A stretch of 64,000 nt of DNA, from positions 20,434 to 84,433 of the forward strand of contig JAZNAE010000015.1 in the NCBI GenBank assembly GCA_045586385.1, written 5' to 3'. This DNA comes from Suilimivivens sp045586385. GTDB taxonomy: Bacteria > Bacillota > Clostridia > Lachnospirales > Lachnospiraceae. Every line of letters starts with the position of its first letter. Position 1 is the first letter of the stretch. Under the pieces are notes generated by a model, which was given only the letters and a program-made list of their open reading frames with translations, made no database searches and was not told where the DNA came from. This document shows, one piece after another, positions 48,960 to 57,743 of this stretch. The position numbers and the translations under genes were made by a program.

Positions 48960-49889
48960 ATGAAGCCGGTTTTTATTGTAAATGGTTTTTTGGAAAGCGG
49001 GAAAACAGAATTTATTCGCTATACAATTTCGCAACCTTATTTTCAGGTAAGGGGAAAGACACTTCTGATTGTCTGTGAGGAAGGCGAAGAAGAATATGAC
49101 GAAGTACTTTTAAAAAGAAGCAGAACCATTATGGAAGTAATTGACGAAGAGGAAGAGTTTACTCCGGCTAAGCTGCTTGAATTGGAAAAGAAACACAAAC
49201 CGGAACGTATCATCATAGAATATAACGGAATGTGGAATTATAAGGAGATGAAGCTGCCGTTTAATTGGAAGGTTGAGCAGCAGATTACCACCATTGATGC
49301 ATCTACATTTCCAATGTATTTTACCAATATGAAGTCTCTTTTGGCGGAAATGCTCAGAAAGTCAGAGATGATTATATTTAACCGTTGCGATGGGATAGAA
49401 GATTTAAGTTCCTATAAGAGAAATGTAAAGGCCATTAATCAGCAGGCAGACATTATTTTTGAGGACTCACAAGGGGAGGTTAATCAGATTTTTGAAGATG
49501 ATTTGCCCTACAGTTTAAATGATCCCATCATCGAACTGGATAATGAAGGTTACGGAATCTGGTATCTGGATTCTTTGGACAATCTGGACAGATATATCGG
49601 AAAAACCATAAAGTTTACGGCAATGGTACTTTTACCGGAGGAATTTCCCAAAGGATATTTTGTGCCTGGACGTATGGCAATGACCTGCTGCGCAGATGAT
49701 ATGGCATTCCTGGGATTTGCCTGCGAGTATGAAAAAGCAAATACACTGACCAATAAGCAGTGGGTAAGGGTAACTGCAAAGGTGGCAAGAGAATATTTTG
49801 CGGATTATCAGGGAGAAGGCCCCGTTTTGAAGGCTGTCAGTGTAGAGCAGACTAAGGCACCCAAGGAAGAAGTTATCAGTTTTGTTTAG
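48960..49889 (+). CDS. CobW-like protein fused to a DUF1980/YcgQ-type domain
   Basis: 309 residues. The N-terminus VNGFLESGKTEFIRYTI is a P-loop, followed by IIEYNGMWNY and TTIDASTFPMYF, matching COG0523, but the GCxCC metal motif of the partner is absent. The last 100 residues (YIGKTIKFTAMVLLP, MAMTCCADDMAFLGFACEYE) match the TIGR03943/YcgQ-type domain with a conserved Cys pair. In Bacilli, ycgQ-ycgR and the COG0523 gene are part of the zinc-limitation response, so this pair may handle scarce zinc. 44 bases after the first gene; same operon. Confidence 0.7.
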   Translation: MKPVFIVNGFLESGKTEFIRYTISQPYFQVRGKTLLIVCEEGEEEYDEVLLKRSRTIMEVIDEEEEFTPAKLLELEKKHKPERIIIEYNGMWNYKEMKLPFNWKVEQQITTIDASTFPMYFTNMKSLLAEMLRKSEMIIFNRCDGIEDLSSYKRNVKAINQQADIIFEDSQGEVNQIFEDDLPYSLNDPIIELDNEGYGIWYLDSLDNLDRYIGKTIKFTAMVLLPEEFPKGYFVPGRMAMTCCADDMAFLGFACEYEKANTLTNKQWVRVTAKVAREYFADYQGEGPVLKAVSVEQTKAPKEEVISFV

Positions 49890-49961
49890 TGAAATTCCAT
49901 GATGCTTTGCAGGAGTTTAAGAAAGCTGTAGAAGGATATATTAAAAAATAGAAAAAGGGTA

Positions 49962-49990
49962 TTGACTATTTATTGTATAGATGGTAAGAT
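49962..49990 (+). promoter_or_regulatory. tRNA promoter
   Basis: TTGACT (49,962-49,967) and TAAGAT (49,985-49,990), spacer 17, 31 bases before tRNA-Leu. Confidence 0.75.
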
Positions 49991-50021
49991 ATCATTCGTG
50001 GCGTGAGTCACGAACATAAAC

Positions 50022-50105
50022 GCGGAAGTGTCGGAACTGGCAGACGAGCAAGACTAAGGATCTTGTGACCGTTAGGTCGTGTGGGTTCAAGTCCCATCTT
50101 CCGCA
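50022..50105 (+). tRNA. tRNA-Leu (anticodon AAG)
   Basis: 84 bases. Acceptor GCGGAAG pairs with CTTCCGC at the end; anticodon loop CTAAGGA with anticodon AAG; long class II variable arm; T-arm TGTGGGTTCAAGTCCCA-like stem-loop. The AAG anticodon (A34 normally deaminated to inosine) decodes CTN Leu codons, mainly CTT/CTC. CCA is not encoded. Own promoter; followed immediately by an inverted-repeat element. Confidence 0.92.
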
Positions 50106-50483
50106 GTACATTGAGCAACGCAAAAGCGAGTAAAGTGAAAAAAGACTGTTTACAGTCTTTTTTTCATTTTACTCGTTTTTTATGCTGCGAAAGTTGCGAG
50201 AACGAGAATTTTCATAGAAAATTCGAGTGCCGCTGCTTTCGGGTTGCTCAATGTATATAAGTGTTCCCTTTTCCCCAAGGGTTCAAGGTCTCCTCGGCAT
50301 AAATGCCTCGTCGGTCAGTTCGATAGGATGAAGGTCCACCGGACCTTTTTCTTCAACCGTCTCATCCCATTTTCTGCATTAACCTTTTAAGAAAGTTGTT
50401 TGCTTATGTTGGAAAGAGTGATATAATAATAAGCAATGATTGATGTTGACTATGTTAATTTATACATAAAGGAAGGAAAAATA
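50106..50483. other. Non-coding stretch after tRNA-Leu
   Basis: Contains the 149-bp inverted-repeat element, a spacer with short GC-rich inverted repeats, a terminator-like hairpin (AAGGTCC with GGACCTT, 50,331-50,347, then T-run) and the promoter of the next gene (TTGCTT at 50,400, TATAAT at 50,422-50,427, spacer 16). No gene seen. Confidence 0.6.
50107..50255. mobile_element. 149-bp element with 13-bp perfect terminal inverted repeats
   Basis: TACATTGAGCAAC (50,107-50,119) is exactly inverted at 50,243-50,255. Inside are a long hairpin (50,128-50,174, arms from GAGTAAAGTG and CATTTTACTC around ACTGTTTACAGT, then a T-run) that serves as terminator of the tRNA, and a second hairpin around GAATTTTC/GAAAATTC. 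No coding. Size, TIRs and placement two bases from the tRNA 3' end suggest a MITE-like or attachment-related element. Confidence 0.6.
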
Positions 50484-51911
50484 ATGTATTGTCATAATTG
50501 TGGAAGTGTTATTGGTGAAGAAGATTTGTTCTGTGCTGTATGTGGTACAAGGAGTGTTAATGGCGTAGATAATATTTCAACAACAAAATTATCTCAAAAT
50601 GATACAAAAAAAAAGAAAACTAAAATATGGTTACTGGTGTTTTCTATAGTCATTATTTTTTCTGTTATATTAGCGTGTGGAAGCTATGTTTTATGTACTT
50701 ATATGCAAGTAAATAATAACAAAAGAGTTGAAGAAACAGTTGACAAAGAAGATAAATTGTTTAAAGAAAAAATAGATTATGAAGAGAGTTATATACAAGC
50801 GGCGTTGGAACCACATGATCAAAACCAGGATGCTGAGTCTGCGAAGACTGCTTTTGATAGTGCGTTTGCAGACCTTTCTAATAATGTAGATGCTATGGTA
50901 GAAACAATGTTAGGTGGAGATGGTGGCGCTTCTTCCAACAAAGTAGGTGTAGCAATGCCTACAAAGGATTTACAGAGATGGAACCAGGACGGTGCTAACA
51001 TGAAGGCTGAATTAGAAGCAGTTGGTTACGAAGTTGACCTTCAGTATGCATATAATGATATCGCTACACAGGTTTCCCAGATTGAAAACATGATTAACTC
51101 CGGCTGTAAGGTTTTAGTTATTGCACCTATCGACGGCGAATCCCTCGGAACCGTTTTAGAGCAGGCTAAAGAAAAGGAGATTCCTGTTATCGCATATGAC
51201 CGTTTGATCATGAACTCTGATGCAGTTTCTTACTATGCTACATTCGATGACTACATGGTAGGTGCAATCCAGGGTCAGTATATCAAAGATCAGTTAGACC
51301 TTGACAATGCAGCAGGTCCTTTCAATATCGAATTAACAACAGGTGACCCCGGTGACAACAATGCTAAATTCTTCTTTGGTGGAGCTATGGATGTTCTTCA
51401 GCCTTACATCGATTCCGGCAAATTAGTGGTTAAATCCGGTCAGGTTAATTTTTCAGAAGTTGCTATAGATTACTGGGCAACAGATGCAGCTCAGGCAAGA
51501 ATGGAAGATATTATTGAAGAGAACTATGCAGACGGAACAACACTTGATGCATGCCTTTGCTCCAATGACTCTACAGCACTTGGTGTAACTGATGCTCTTG
51601 AAGCGAATTATACTGGCGAATGGCCTATCATCACAGGCCAGGACTGTGATATCATGAACATTAAGAATATCATTGCCGGAAAACAGTCTATGTCTATCTT
51701 CAAGGATACACGTATATTAGCTTCTCAGGTAGTTAAGATGGTTGATGCTATCATGAAGGGTACAGAAGCACCTGTTAATGATACATCTACATACGACAAC
51801 GGAACAGGTATCATTCCTTCTTACCTTTGCGAACCTGTATTTGCTGATATCGATAACTACAAGCCATTGTTAATCGATTCCGGTTACTATACAGAAGATC
51901 AGCTTAAATAA
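50484..51911 (+). CDS. Zinc-ribbon/membrane/sugar-binding fusion protein
   Basis: 475 residues from ATG 50,484 (AAAGGAAGG before it). Residues 3-20 are a CxxC-x10-CxxC zinc ribbon (YCHNCGSVIGEE, FCAVCG), followed by a Lys-rich link and one membrane helix (about 48-70, LLVFSIVIIFSVILACGSYV). After a Glu-rich spacer, residues about 152-475 are a complete periplasmic sugar-binding domain of the ChvE/multiple-monosaccharide type: VGVAMPTKDLQRWNQDGANM, VLVIAPIDGESLG, VIAYDRLIMNSDAVSYYATF, CSNDSTALGVTDAL. Normal ChvE proteins begin with a signal peptide and lipobox; this one is a membrane-tethered chimera and has no transporter genes behind it. Base composition changes near 50,850, supporting fusion. 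Confidence 0.75.
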   Translation: MYCHNCGSVIGEEDLFCAVCGTRSVNGVDNISTTKLSQNDTKKKKTKIWLLVFSIVIIFSVILACGSYVLCTYMQVNNNKRVEETVDKEDKLFKEKIDYEESYIQAALEPHDQNQDAESAKTAFDSAFADLSNNVDAMVETMLGGDGGASSNKVGVAMPTKDLQRWNQDGANMKAELEAVGYEVDLQYAYNDIATQVSQIENMINSGCKVLVIAPIDGESLGTVLEQAKEKEIPVIAYDRLIMNSDAVSYYATFDDYMVGAIQGQYIKDQLDLDNAAGPFNIELTTGDPGDNNAKFFFGGAMDVLQPYIDSGKLVVKSGQVNFSEVAIDYWATDAAQARMEDIIEENYADGTTLDACLCSNDSTALGVTDALEANYTGEWPIITGQDCDIMNIKNIIAGKQSMSIFKDTRILASQVVKMVDAIMKGTEAPVNDTSTYDNGTGIIPSYLCEPVFADIDNYKPLLIDSGYYTEDQLK

Positions 51912-51936
51912 GCAGATAAATAAAATGAAATGATGT

Positions 51937-51959
51937 GCAGGCGGGTAAATCCCGCCTGC
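51937..51959 (+). terminator. Strong hairpin
   Basis: GCAGGCGGG pairs with CCCGCCTGC around TAAAT. T-tract is weak; still the likely end of the fusion gene transcript. Confidence 0.65.
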
Positions 51960-52000
51960 CATATTTGTATTAGCAATAAAAATTAACGGGGCTGTAAAAA

Positions 52001-52026
52001 TGAACTGAACCCCAAATGTTGCCAGG
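52001..52026. repeat. Possible IS3-family terminal sequence remnant
   Basis: TGAACTGAACCCCAAATGTT resembles the ends of IS3/IS150-like elements (ACTGACCCCAAAAGTTGGAC). No transposase is near. Weak. Confidence 0.3.
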
Positions 52027-52051
52027 TTTGTTATGGTTTGATTAAATTTCC

Positions 52052-52080
52052 TTGATTTGAAAAATAAAAGTTGCTATAAT
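52052..52080 (+). promoter_or_regulatory. Promoter of BMP lipoprotein
   Basis: TTGATT (52,052-52,057) and TATAAT (52,075-52,080), spacer 17. Confidence 0.7.
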
Positions 52081-52115
52081 TAATTTCATTATTATACATA
52101 TTAGGAGGAAAAGAA

Positions 52116-53291
52116 ATGAAAAAGGTATTATCTCTTATTCTCGCTATGTGCATGGTATTATCTCTTTGCGCATGCGGTGGCGATTCTGCGAAAGGGGAAG
52201 CAGGTTATAAGGTCGCTATGATTACAGACTACGGTGATATTACAGACCAGTCGTTTAACCAGACAACCTATGAAGCTTGTAAGGCATTTTGTGAATCCCA
52301 GAAGATTGAATTTACATATTATAAGCCTGCAGGTGACAATACAGCAGATCGTGTAGCTATGGTGGATAAGGCTGTTGACGAAGGTTACAATGTAATTGTT
52401 ATGCCCGGATATGCATTTGGCGGAACAATCGTAGAAGCAGCAGGAAATTATCCTGATGTGAAGTTCATCGCACTTGATGTGGCAGCAGGCGATATTCTTG
52501 AAGCAGGTGTTGCAGCAAAAGGTGAAACTTATGACTACAATCCTGACAACTGGAATGTAAAAGAATACTATAATTCTGACAATGTATACTGTGCGATTTT
52601 CCAGGAAGAACTTTGTGGTTACATGGCAGGATACGCAGCTGTTAAACTTGGCTATACAAAACTCGGCTTCCTTGGTGGTATGGCAGTGCCTGCAGTTATG
52701 AGATATGGTTACGGTTTTGTACAGGGAGCAGATGCTGCATCAGCAGAACTTGGAATTACAACAGAAATGAAATATGCTTATGGTAACCAGTTCTACGGAG
52801 ATGCTGACATTACAGCAGCAGTAGATACATGGTGTGCAGCAGGTACAGAAATCGTATTTGCATGTGGCGGTGGTATCTATACTTCTGCAGCAGAAGCTGC
52901 TCAGAAGGTTGGAGGCAAGGTAATCGGTGTTGACGTTGACCAGGCAGCTATCATTGATGGTGCTTATGGCGCAGACATGACAGTTACATCTGCTATGAAG
53001 GGTCTTTATCCTGCAACATATGATGCACTTAATGATGTTATTGTAAATGGTAAGTGGGCTGATTATGCAGGCAAGATTACAACTCTCGGTTTAATCTCCG
53101 GTGATAATCCGGAAGCAAACTATGTTCAGATTCCTATGGAATCTACACAGTGGGGCGACGGATTTAGTCAGGATGATTACAAGAAGATGGTGGCAGATAT
53201 GTTTGCCGGAACCATCAAAGTTTCTAACGATATCAGTGCAGAACCTGCAACTGCAAACTGTACAGTAGAATGGTTAGGAAACCTCAAATAA
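52116..53291 (+). CDS. BMP-family nucleoside-binding lipoprotein
   Basis: 391 residues behind AGGAGG. Signal peptide KKVLSLILAMCMVLSLCAC with Cys20 as lipid anchor. The body reads VAMITDYGDITDQSFNQTTY, VDEGYNVIVMPGYAFGGTIV, VKFIALDVA and LGFLGGMAVPAVMRYGYGFV, typical of the BMP/Med family that binds purine or other nucleosides outside the cell. It hands substrate to the ABC transporter encoded at 53,438-57,050. Own terminator separates it from the transporter, which is consistent with higher expression of the binding protein. Confidence 0.9.
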   Translation: MKKVLSLILAMCMVLSLCACGGDSAKGEAGYKVAMITDYGDITDQSFNQTTYEACKAFCESQKIEFTYYKPAGDNTADRVAMVDKAVDEGYNVIVMPGYAFGGTIVEAAGNYPDVKFIALDVAAGDILEAGVAAKGETYDYNPDNWNVKEYYNSDNVYCAIFQEELCGYMAGYAAVKLGYTKLGFLGGMAVPAVMRYGYGFVQGADAASAELGITTEMKYAYGNQFYGDADITAAVDTWCAAGTEIVFACGGGIYTSAAEAAQKVGGKVIGVDVDQAAIIDGAYGADMTVTSAMKGLYPATYDALNDVIVNGKWADYAGKITTLGLISGDNPEANYVQIPMESTQWGDGFSQDDYKKMVADMFAGTIKVSNDISAEPATANCTVEWLGNLK

Positions 53292-53313
53292 TGTTTAATT
53301 AAAAAACATATTA

Positions 53314-53342
53314 AGACAGGCAGCTTCGGCTGTCTGTTTTTT
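53314..53342 (+). terminator. Rho-independent terminator
   Basis: ACAG/CAGC arms around TTCG with GCTG/CTGT and a T-run; between binding protein and transporter genes. Confidence 0.75.
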
Positions 53343-53358
53343 ATATCTACGTTTTTAT

Positions 53359-53387
53359 TTGAAGAATGGACAAAGCTATAGTATAAT
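53359..53387 (+). promoter_or_regulatory. Promoter of ABC operon
   Basis: TTGAAG (53,359-53,364) and TATAAT (53,382-53,387), spacer 17. Confidence 0.6.
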
Positions 53388-53437
53388 AATTCTATTCGGG
53401 TATTAGGAAGAATTGTAACGGAAAGAGAGGGGATATT

Positions 53438-54976
53438 TTGGAACAGCCATATGCAATAGAAATGCTAAATATTACAAAGAGATTTCCGGGCATTGTTGCA
53501 AACGACAATATTACCATTCAACTGAAAAAAGGTGAAATTCATGCGCTTCTTGGAGAAAACGGAGCCGGAAAATCCACACTGATGAGCGTTTTGTTCGGTC
53601 TTTATCAACCGGAGGAAGGTAAAATCAAAAAAGACGGAAAAGACGTAAAAATTGAAAATCCCAACGATGCCAATGATTTGGGAATCGGTATGGTGCATCA
53701 GCATTTTAAATTGGTAGAATGTTTTTCTGTACTGGATAATATTATCCTAGGTGCAGAGCCAAATAAACTTGGTTTCCTAAAGAAGGCGGAAGCAAGAAAG
53801 AAAGTGATGGAACTTTCGGAAAAATATGGGCTGCATATTAATCCCGATGCTTTGATTGAAGATATCACGGTGGGGATGCAGCAGCGTACGGAAATTTTAA
53901 AGATGCTTTACAGGGATAATGAAGTTTTGATTTTTGATGAACCCACAGCGGTTTTGACGCCTCAGGAAATTGCGGAACTGATGCAGATTATGAGAAATCT
54001 TGCTGCAGAGGGAAAGAGTATTCTTTTTATTTCCCATAAACTTGGTGAGATTATCTCGGTGGCAGACCGTTGCAGTGTTCTCCGTAAAGGAAAATATATT
54101 GGTACGGTAAACATTGCTGATACCAATGCAGAGGAACTTTCTGCCATGATGGTAGGCCGTAATGTGAACTTCCATGTGCATAAAGAAGAGGCAAAGCCGG
54201 GAGAGGTTGTACTGGATGTCCGAAATCTGACAGTGGCATCCGATTTGCACCAAAATGATGCAGTAAAGAACATCTCCTTTAAGGTCCGTGCCGGAGAAAT
54301 TGTCTGTGTCGCAGGAATTGACGGAAACGGACAGACGGAGCTTGTGTATGCCCTTGCAGGTTTGGCGGCGGCTAAAGGTGGCAGAATTGAATTACTTGGT
54401 CAGGATATTACAAATTTGAGCATCCGTAAGAGAAATGATATGGGTATCAGTCATATTCCGGAAGACCGTCATAAACATGGTCTTGTACTGGATTATTCCC
54501 TTGAGGATAATATGATTTTAAAACGCTATTATGAACCGGAGTTTTCCGGAAAATTTGGTATTATGAATAGGCCAAATATCCGGAAGTATACCGAAAAACT
54601 GATTGAACAGTATGATGTCCGCTCAGGACAAGGGGCGGTAACCCTTGCAAGAAGTATGTCCGGTGGTAATCAGCAGAAGGCCATTATAGCAAGGGAAATT
54701 GACAAAAATCCAGAACTTTTGATAGCAGTTCAGCCCACCAGAGGTTTGGATGTAGGTGCTATCGAATATATACACAAACAGCTTGTTGCACAGCGTGATG
54801 CAGGCAAGGCAGTCCTTCTTGTTTCTTTAGAACTTGACGAAGTAATGGATGTGCCGGACCGGATCCTTGTCATGCATCAGGGAGAGATTGTAGGAGAATT
54901 TGATCCTAAGAACGTAACCCAGGAAGAGCTTGGCCTTTACATGGCAGGTGCAAAGAAAGATAAGGTGGAAGCATGA
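53438..54976 (+). CDS. Nucleoside ABC transporter, double ATPase
   Basis: 512 residues, TTG start behind AGAGAGGGG. Two ATPase halves: GENGAGKSTLMSVLFG (Walker A, about 42), VGMQQRTEILKMLY and LIFDEPTAVLTPQE; second half GIDGNGQTELVYALAG, SMSGGNQQKAIIAREI and LLIAVQPTRGLDVG. The second half lacks a canonical Walker A Lys, which is usual in such proteins. It powers import of nucleosides through the two permeases that follow (overlap ATGA). Similar to NupA-type systems. Confidence 0.9.
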   Translation: MEQPYAIEMLNITKRFPGIVANDNITIQLKKGEIHALLGENGAGKSTLMSVLFGLYQPEEGKIKKDGKDVKIENPNDANDLGIGMVHQHFKLVECFSVLDNIILGAEPNKLGFLKKAEARKKVMELSEKYGLHINPDALIEDITVGMQQRTEILKMLYRDNEVLIFDEPTAVLTPQEIAELMQIMRNLAAEGKSILFISHKLGEIISVADRCSVLRKGKYIGTVNIADTNAEELSAMMVGRNVNFHVHKEEAKPGEVVLDVRNLTVASDLHQNDAVKNISFKVRAGEIVCVAGIDGNGQTELVYALAGLAAAKGGRIELLGQDITNLSIRKRNDMGISHIPEDRHKHGLVLDYSLEDNMILKRYYEPEFSGKFGIMNRPNIRKYTEKLIEQYDVRSGQGAVTLARSMSGGNQQKAIIAREIDKNPELLIAVQPTRGLDVGAIEYIHKQLVAQRDAGKAVLLVSLELDEVMDVPDRILVMHQGEIVGEFDPKNVTQEELGLYMAGAKKDKVEA

Positions 54977-56109
54977 AGAAGAATTTTTTTAAAAACAGCA
55001 TAGTGCAGTCCATACTGACTTCTTTGATCTGTATTGTGCTGGGTATGATTATCGGATTTATTGTATTACTGTTTATCAATCCTGCCGGAGCTGCTGAGGC
55101 GATCGTCAGTGTGGCAAAGAACTTTTTGACTTATAACAGTGCAAATATGCAACTGAAATATTTGGGAAATACACTGGTAAAGACAGCACCTCTTTTGATG
55201 TGTGCATTGTCGGTACTATTTTCATACAAAGTAGGTTTGTTTAATATCGGAGCAGCCGGACAGTATGTAGTAGGTGCCTGTGCCTGCCTGTATGCTGCAC
55301 TTGCGTGGAAATGGAGTTGGTTTCCCTGCATGCTGATTGCGATTGTGGCAGGAGCAGCATTTGGAGCGATTTCCGGTATTCTCAAATCCTATTTTAATGT
55401 AAATGAGGTGATTTCAGGTATCATGTTGAACTGGATTGGTTTGTATTCCACCAACATGATTTTGAGTAATGTAAAAGAGGCGGCGAGCCCTTACACGTAT
55501 CAGCTTACAGCAGCCGGTGAACAGGCGATTCTTCCGACTCTCGGATTGGGAGCCTTGTTTAACAAAAACCAGTATGTAGGACTGGCACTTCCATTGTCCG
55601 TGCTGATGGCAGTACTGATATGGGTGATTCTTGGCAAAACGAAATTCGGTTATGAATTGAAGGCAACCGGTTTTAACAAAAATGCAGCCAAATATAGCGG
55701 AATGGCAGAGAAGAGGAACATTATTCTGACACTGATCATCGGTGGTGCCCTTGCAGGACTTGGCGGTTCCTTATTGTATCAGACCGGATATGAACAGTGG
55801 CAGTGTACGCACTCATCACTTCCGGCAATGGGATTTAACGGAATTGCGGCAGCCTTCTTAGGCGGCTTAAATCCTATCGGAACAATTTTTTCCTCATTCT
55901 TTATTCAGCATATTACTGCAGGCGGAGCTTATGTGGACAAGACCATGTATTGTTCGCAGATTTCCGATTTGATTTCTGCGATTATTGTATATTTGTGTGG
56001 CTTTGTCGGATTCTTTAAATATGCTATGAATGCCCGCATCGAAAAGAGCGAAGCAAAGACGGCGGCAAAAGAAATGACGGTAGAAAATAAGGAAGGAGGA
56101 AAAGAATAA
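54973..56109 (+). CDS. Nucleoside ABC permease 1
   Basis: 378 residues, about ten membrane helices (SLICIVLGMIIGFIVLLFIN; LLMCALSVLFSYKVGLFNIG; VISGIMLNWIGLYST). The FNIGAAGQYVVGACA and LNPIGTIFSSFFIQ segments are typical of BPD_transp_2 permeases for nucleosides. Overlaps both neighbouring genes. Pairs with permease 2. Confidence 0.88.
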   Translation: MKKNFFKNSIVQSILTSLICIVLGMIIGFIVLLFINPAGAAEAIVSVAKNFLTYNSANMQLKYLGNTLVKTAPLLMCALSVLFSYKVGLFNIGAAGQYVVGACACLYAALAWKWSWFPCMLIAIVAGAAFGAISGILKSYFNVNEVISGIMLNWIGLYSTNMILSNVKEAASPYTYQLTAAGEQAILPTLGLGALFNKNQYVGLALPLSVLMAVLIWVILGKTKFGYELKATGFNKNAAKYSGMAEKRNIILTLIIGGALAGLGGSLLYQTGYEQWQCTHSSLPAMGFNGIAAAFLGGLNPIGTIFSSFFIQHITAGGAYVDKTMYCSQISDLISAIIVYLCGFVGFFKYAMNARIEKSEAKTAAKEMTVENKEGGKE

Positions 56110-57050
56110 TGTTATTATTGATTCAATATACACTTTTATTTGCCTCTATCCTGATTCTGGTAGCACTGGGGGGATGCTTTGCAGAGCATTCCGGTGTGAT
56201 TAACTTAGGTCTTGAAGGTATCATGGTAATCGGAGCGCTTGGTGGAGCCCTGATGATGAGATATCTGCCCTCCGGTACTTCTGCGTTTGTGATTATTCTT
56301 CTGGTGGTACTGGCAAGTATTTTATCAGGTTTATTGTATTCCGTATTGTTGGCAGTGGCTGCCATTCATTTCAAGGCAGACCAGACAATTGTGGGAACTG
56401 CCATGAACATGCTTGGTACGGCAGCAGCAACAGTAATCGTTAAGGCTTTAAACACAGCAGCTAACCCGGATGACGTATCATCTACCGTGCAGTATGTAGA
56501 GGAAAAAGCAGCCTTTATTATCAATATCGGTGGCTTTGAGTTTAACTGGTTTATGGTATTTACGGTGATAGCACTGGTTGTCTCTTATATTACTCTTTAC
56601 AAGACCAAGTTCGGTCTCAGATTGATGGCATGTGGGGAACATCCCCAGGCGGCGGATTCTGCAGGTATTAATGTGTACAAGATGCGTTGGGCCGGTGTGT
56701 TGATTTCCGGTGTGCTTGGAGGACTTGGCGGAATCGTTTATATTACCGCAGGTGTCAGCGAGTGGAAGTTTGAATACGGGGTTGCCGGTTTTGGTTTCCT
56801 TGCATTGGCAGTTATGATTTTTGGACAGTGGAAGCCTACTAAGATTGCACTGGCAGCACTTCTCTTTGGTTTGTTCAGGGCACTTTCCAATGTATACTTC
56901 GGATTTGACTTCCTGGTGAATCTGAAGATACCCAGCGGTGTTTATAATATGTTGCCTTATATTATTTCTCTGGTGGTACTTGCATTTACGTCGGGTAAGT
57001 CAAGGGCACCGAAAAGTGAAGGTATTCCTTACGATAAGGGTAGCAGATAG
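56109..57050 (+). CDS. Nucleoside ABC permease 2
   Basis: 313 residues, about nine membrane helices (LGGCFAEHSGVINLGLEGIM; GLRLMACGEHPQAADSAGIN with the typical GxxxPxAA loop; SGVLGGLGGIVYITAGVSEW). Overlaps permease 1 by one base (TAATG). Together with permease 1 it forms the channel. Confidence 0.88.
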   Translation: MLLLIQYTLLFASILILVALGGCFAEHSGVINLGLEGIMVIGALGGALMMRYLPSGTSAFVIILLVVLASILSGLLYSVLLAVAAIHFKADQTIVGTAMNMLGTAAATVIVKALNTAANPDDVSSTVQYVEEKAAFIINIGGFEFNWFMVFTVIALVVSYITLYKTKFGLRLMACGEHPQAADSAGINVYKMRWAGVLISGVLGGLGGIVYITAGVSEWKFEYGVAGFGFLALAVMIFGQWKPTKIALAALLFGLFRALSNVYFGFDFLVNLKIPSGVYNMLPYIISLVVLAFTSGKSRAPKSEGIPYDKGSR

Positions 57051-57072
57051 ATAATCATAGAGAATGATGAAA

Positions 57073-57100
57073 GGAGGCAGATGAAAAATCATCTGCCTCC
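57073..57100. terminator. Bidirectional terminator
   Basis: GGAGGCAGATGA pairs with TCATCTGCCTCC around AAAA; between the ABC operon (+) and tdk (-). Confidence 0.8.
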
Positions 57101-57664
57101 TGTTTGTTTGGTTTTCCAACATTTGTGGCACATAGCCATGTACTTATTGTTGCCACCGAGGAACACTTGCTCTCCTTTGGTGACGATATTACCTTGTTCG
57201 TCTATACGTGCGTTGACGGTGGCTTTGCGTCCGCAGGCGCATACCATTTTAATTTCTGTAATGGAATCCGCAAGTTCCATAAGCCGCATGGAACCGGGGA
57301 AAAAGCGGGTATTAAAATCTGTACGAAGACCGAAGCAAAGTACGGGAAGGTCTTCTTCATCAACTAATCTGCGGAGTTCATCAATCTGCTCAGGGGTAAA
57401 AAATTGTGACTCGTCTGCAATGATGACATTATGATTGCCTGCTTTTTTATATTCTTCAATAATACTCTGGTCGGGTGTGATTACCTGTGCTTCCTTTACG
57501 ATACCGATACGGCTTTTGATAGTGCCTGCACCATCTCTGGTATCAATACTGGGTTTAATCAGCCAAACAGTCATGCCCATTTCTTCGTAATTGAATTTGG
57601 TGATCAGGGCTTGTGCCGATTTGGAGGAGCCCATAACCCCGTATTTAAAATATAATTTTGCCAT
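57089..57664 (-). CDS. tdk: Thymidine kinase (type II)
   Basis: 191 residues. Start AKLYFKYGVMGSSKSAQALI with the P-loop MGSSKS; VIIADESQFFTPEQIDEL (DESQF) for the phosphate; LCFGLRTDFNTRFF as the lasso; two Cys pairs (VCACGRK and MCHKCWK) for the structural zinc. It phosphorylates thymidine with ATP. The gene is convergent with a nucleoside uptake operon, which fits salvage. Confidence 0.95.
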   Translation of the reverse strand: MAKLYFKYGVMGSSKSAQALITKFNYEEMGMTVWLIKPSIDTRDGAGTIKSRIGIVKEAQVITPDQSIIEEYKKAGNHNVIIADESQFFTPEQIDELRRLVDEEDLPVLCFGLRTDFNTRFFPGSMRLMELADSITEIKMVCACGRKATVNARIDEQGNIVTKGEQVFLGGNNKYMAMCHKCWKTKQTGGR

Positions 57665-57743
57665 GATTTTCTCCGTACATTACCATTTGCTACATAAAGT
57701 TATCAATAATACTTTACCATATAATGTCAGATTTGTACAATTT

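Noticed and set aside
50256..50345. A second tRNA (GGTTCAAGG) behind tRNA-Leu
   Set aside because: No T-stem pairing and no acceptor strands; only a chance match to the T-loop.
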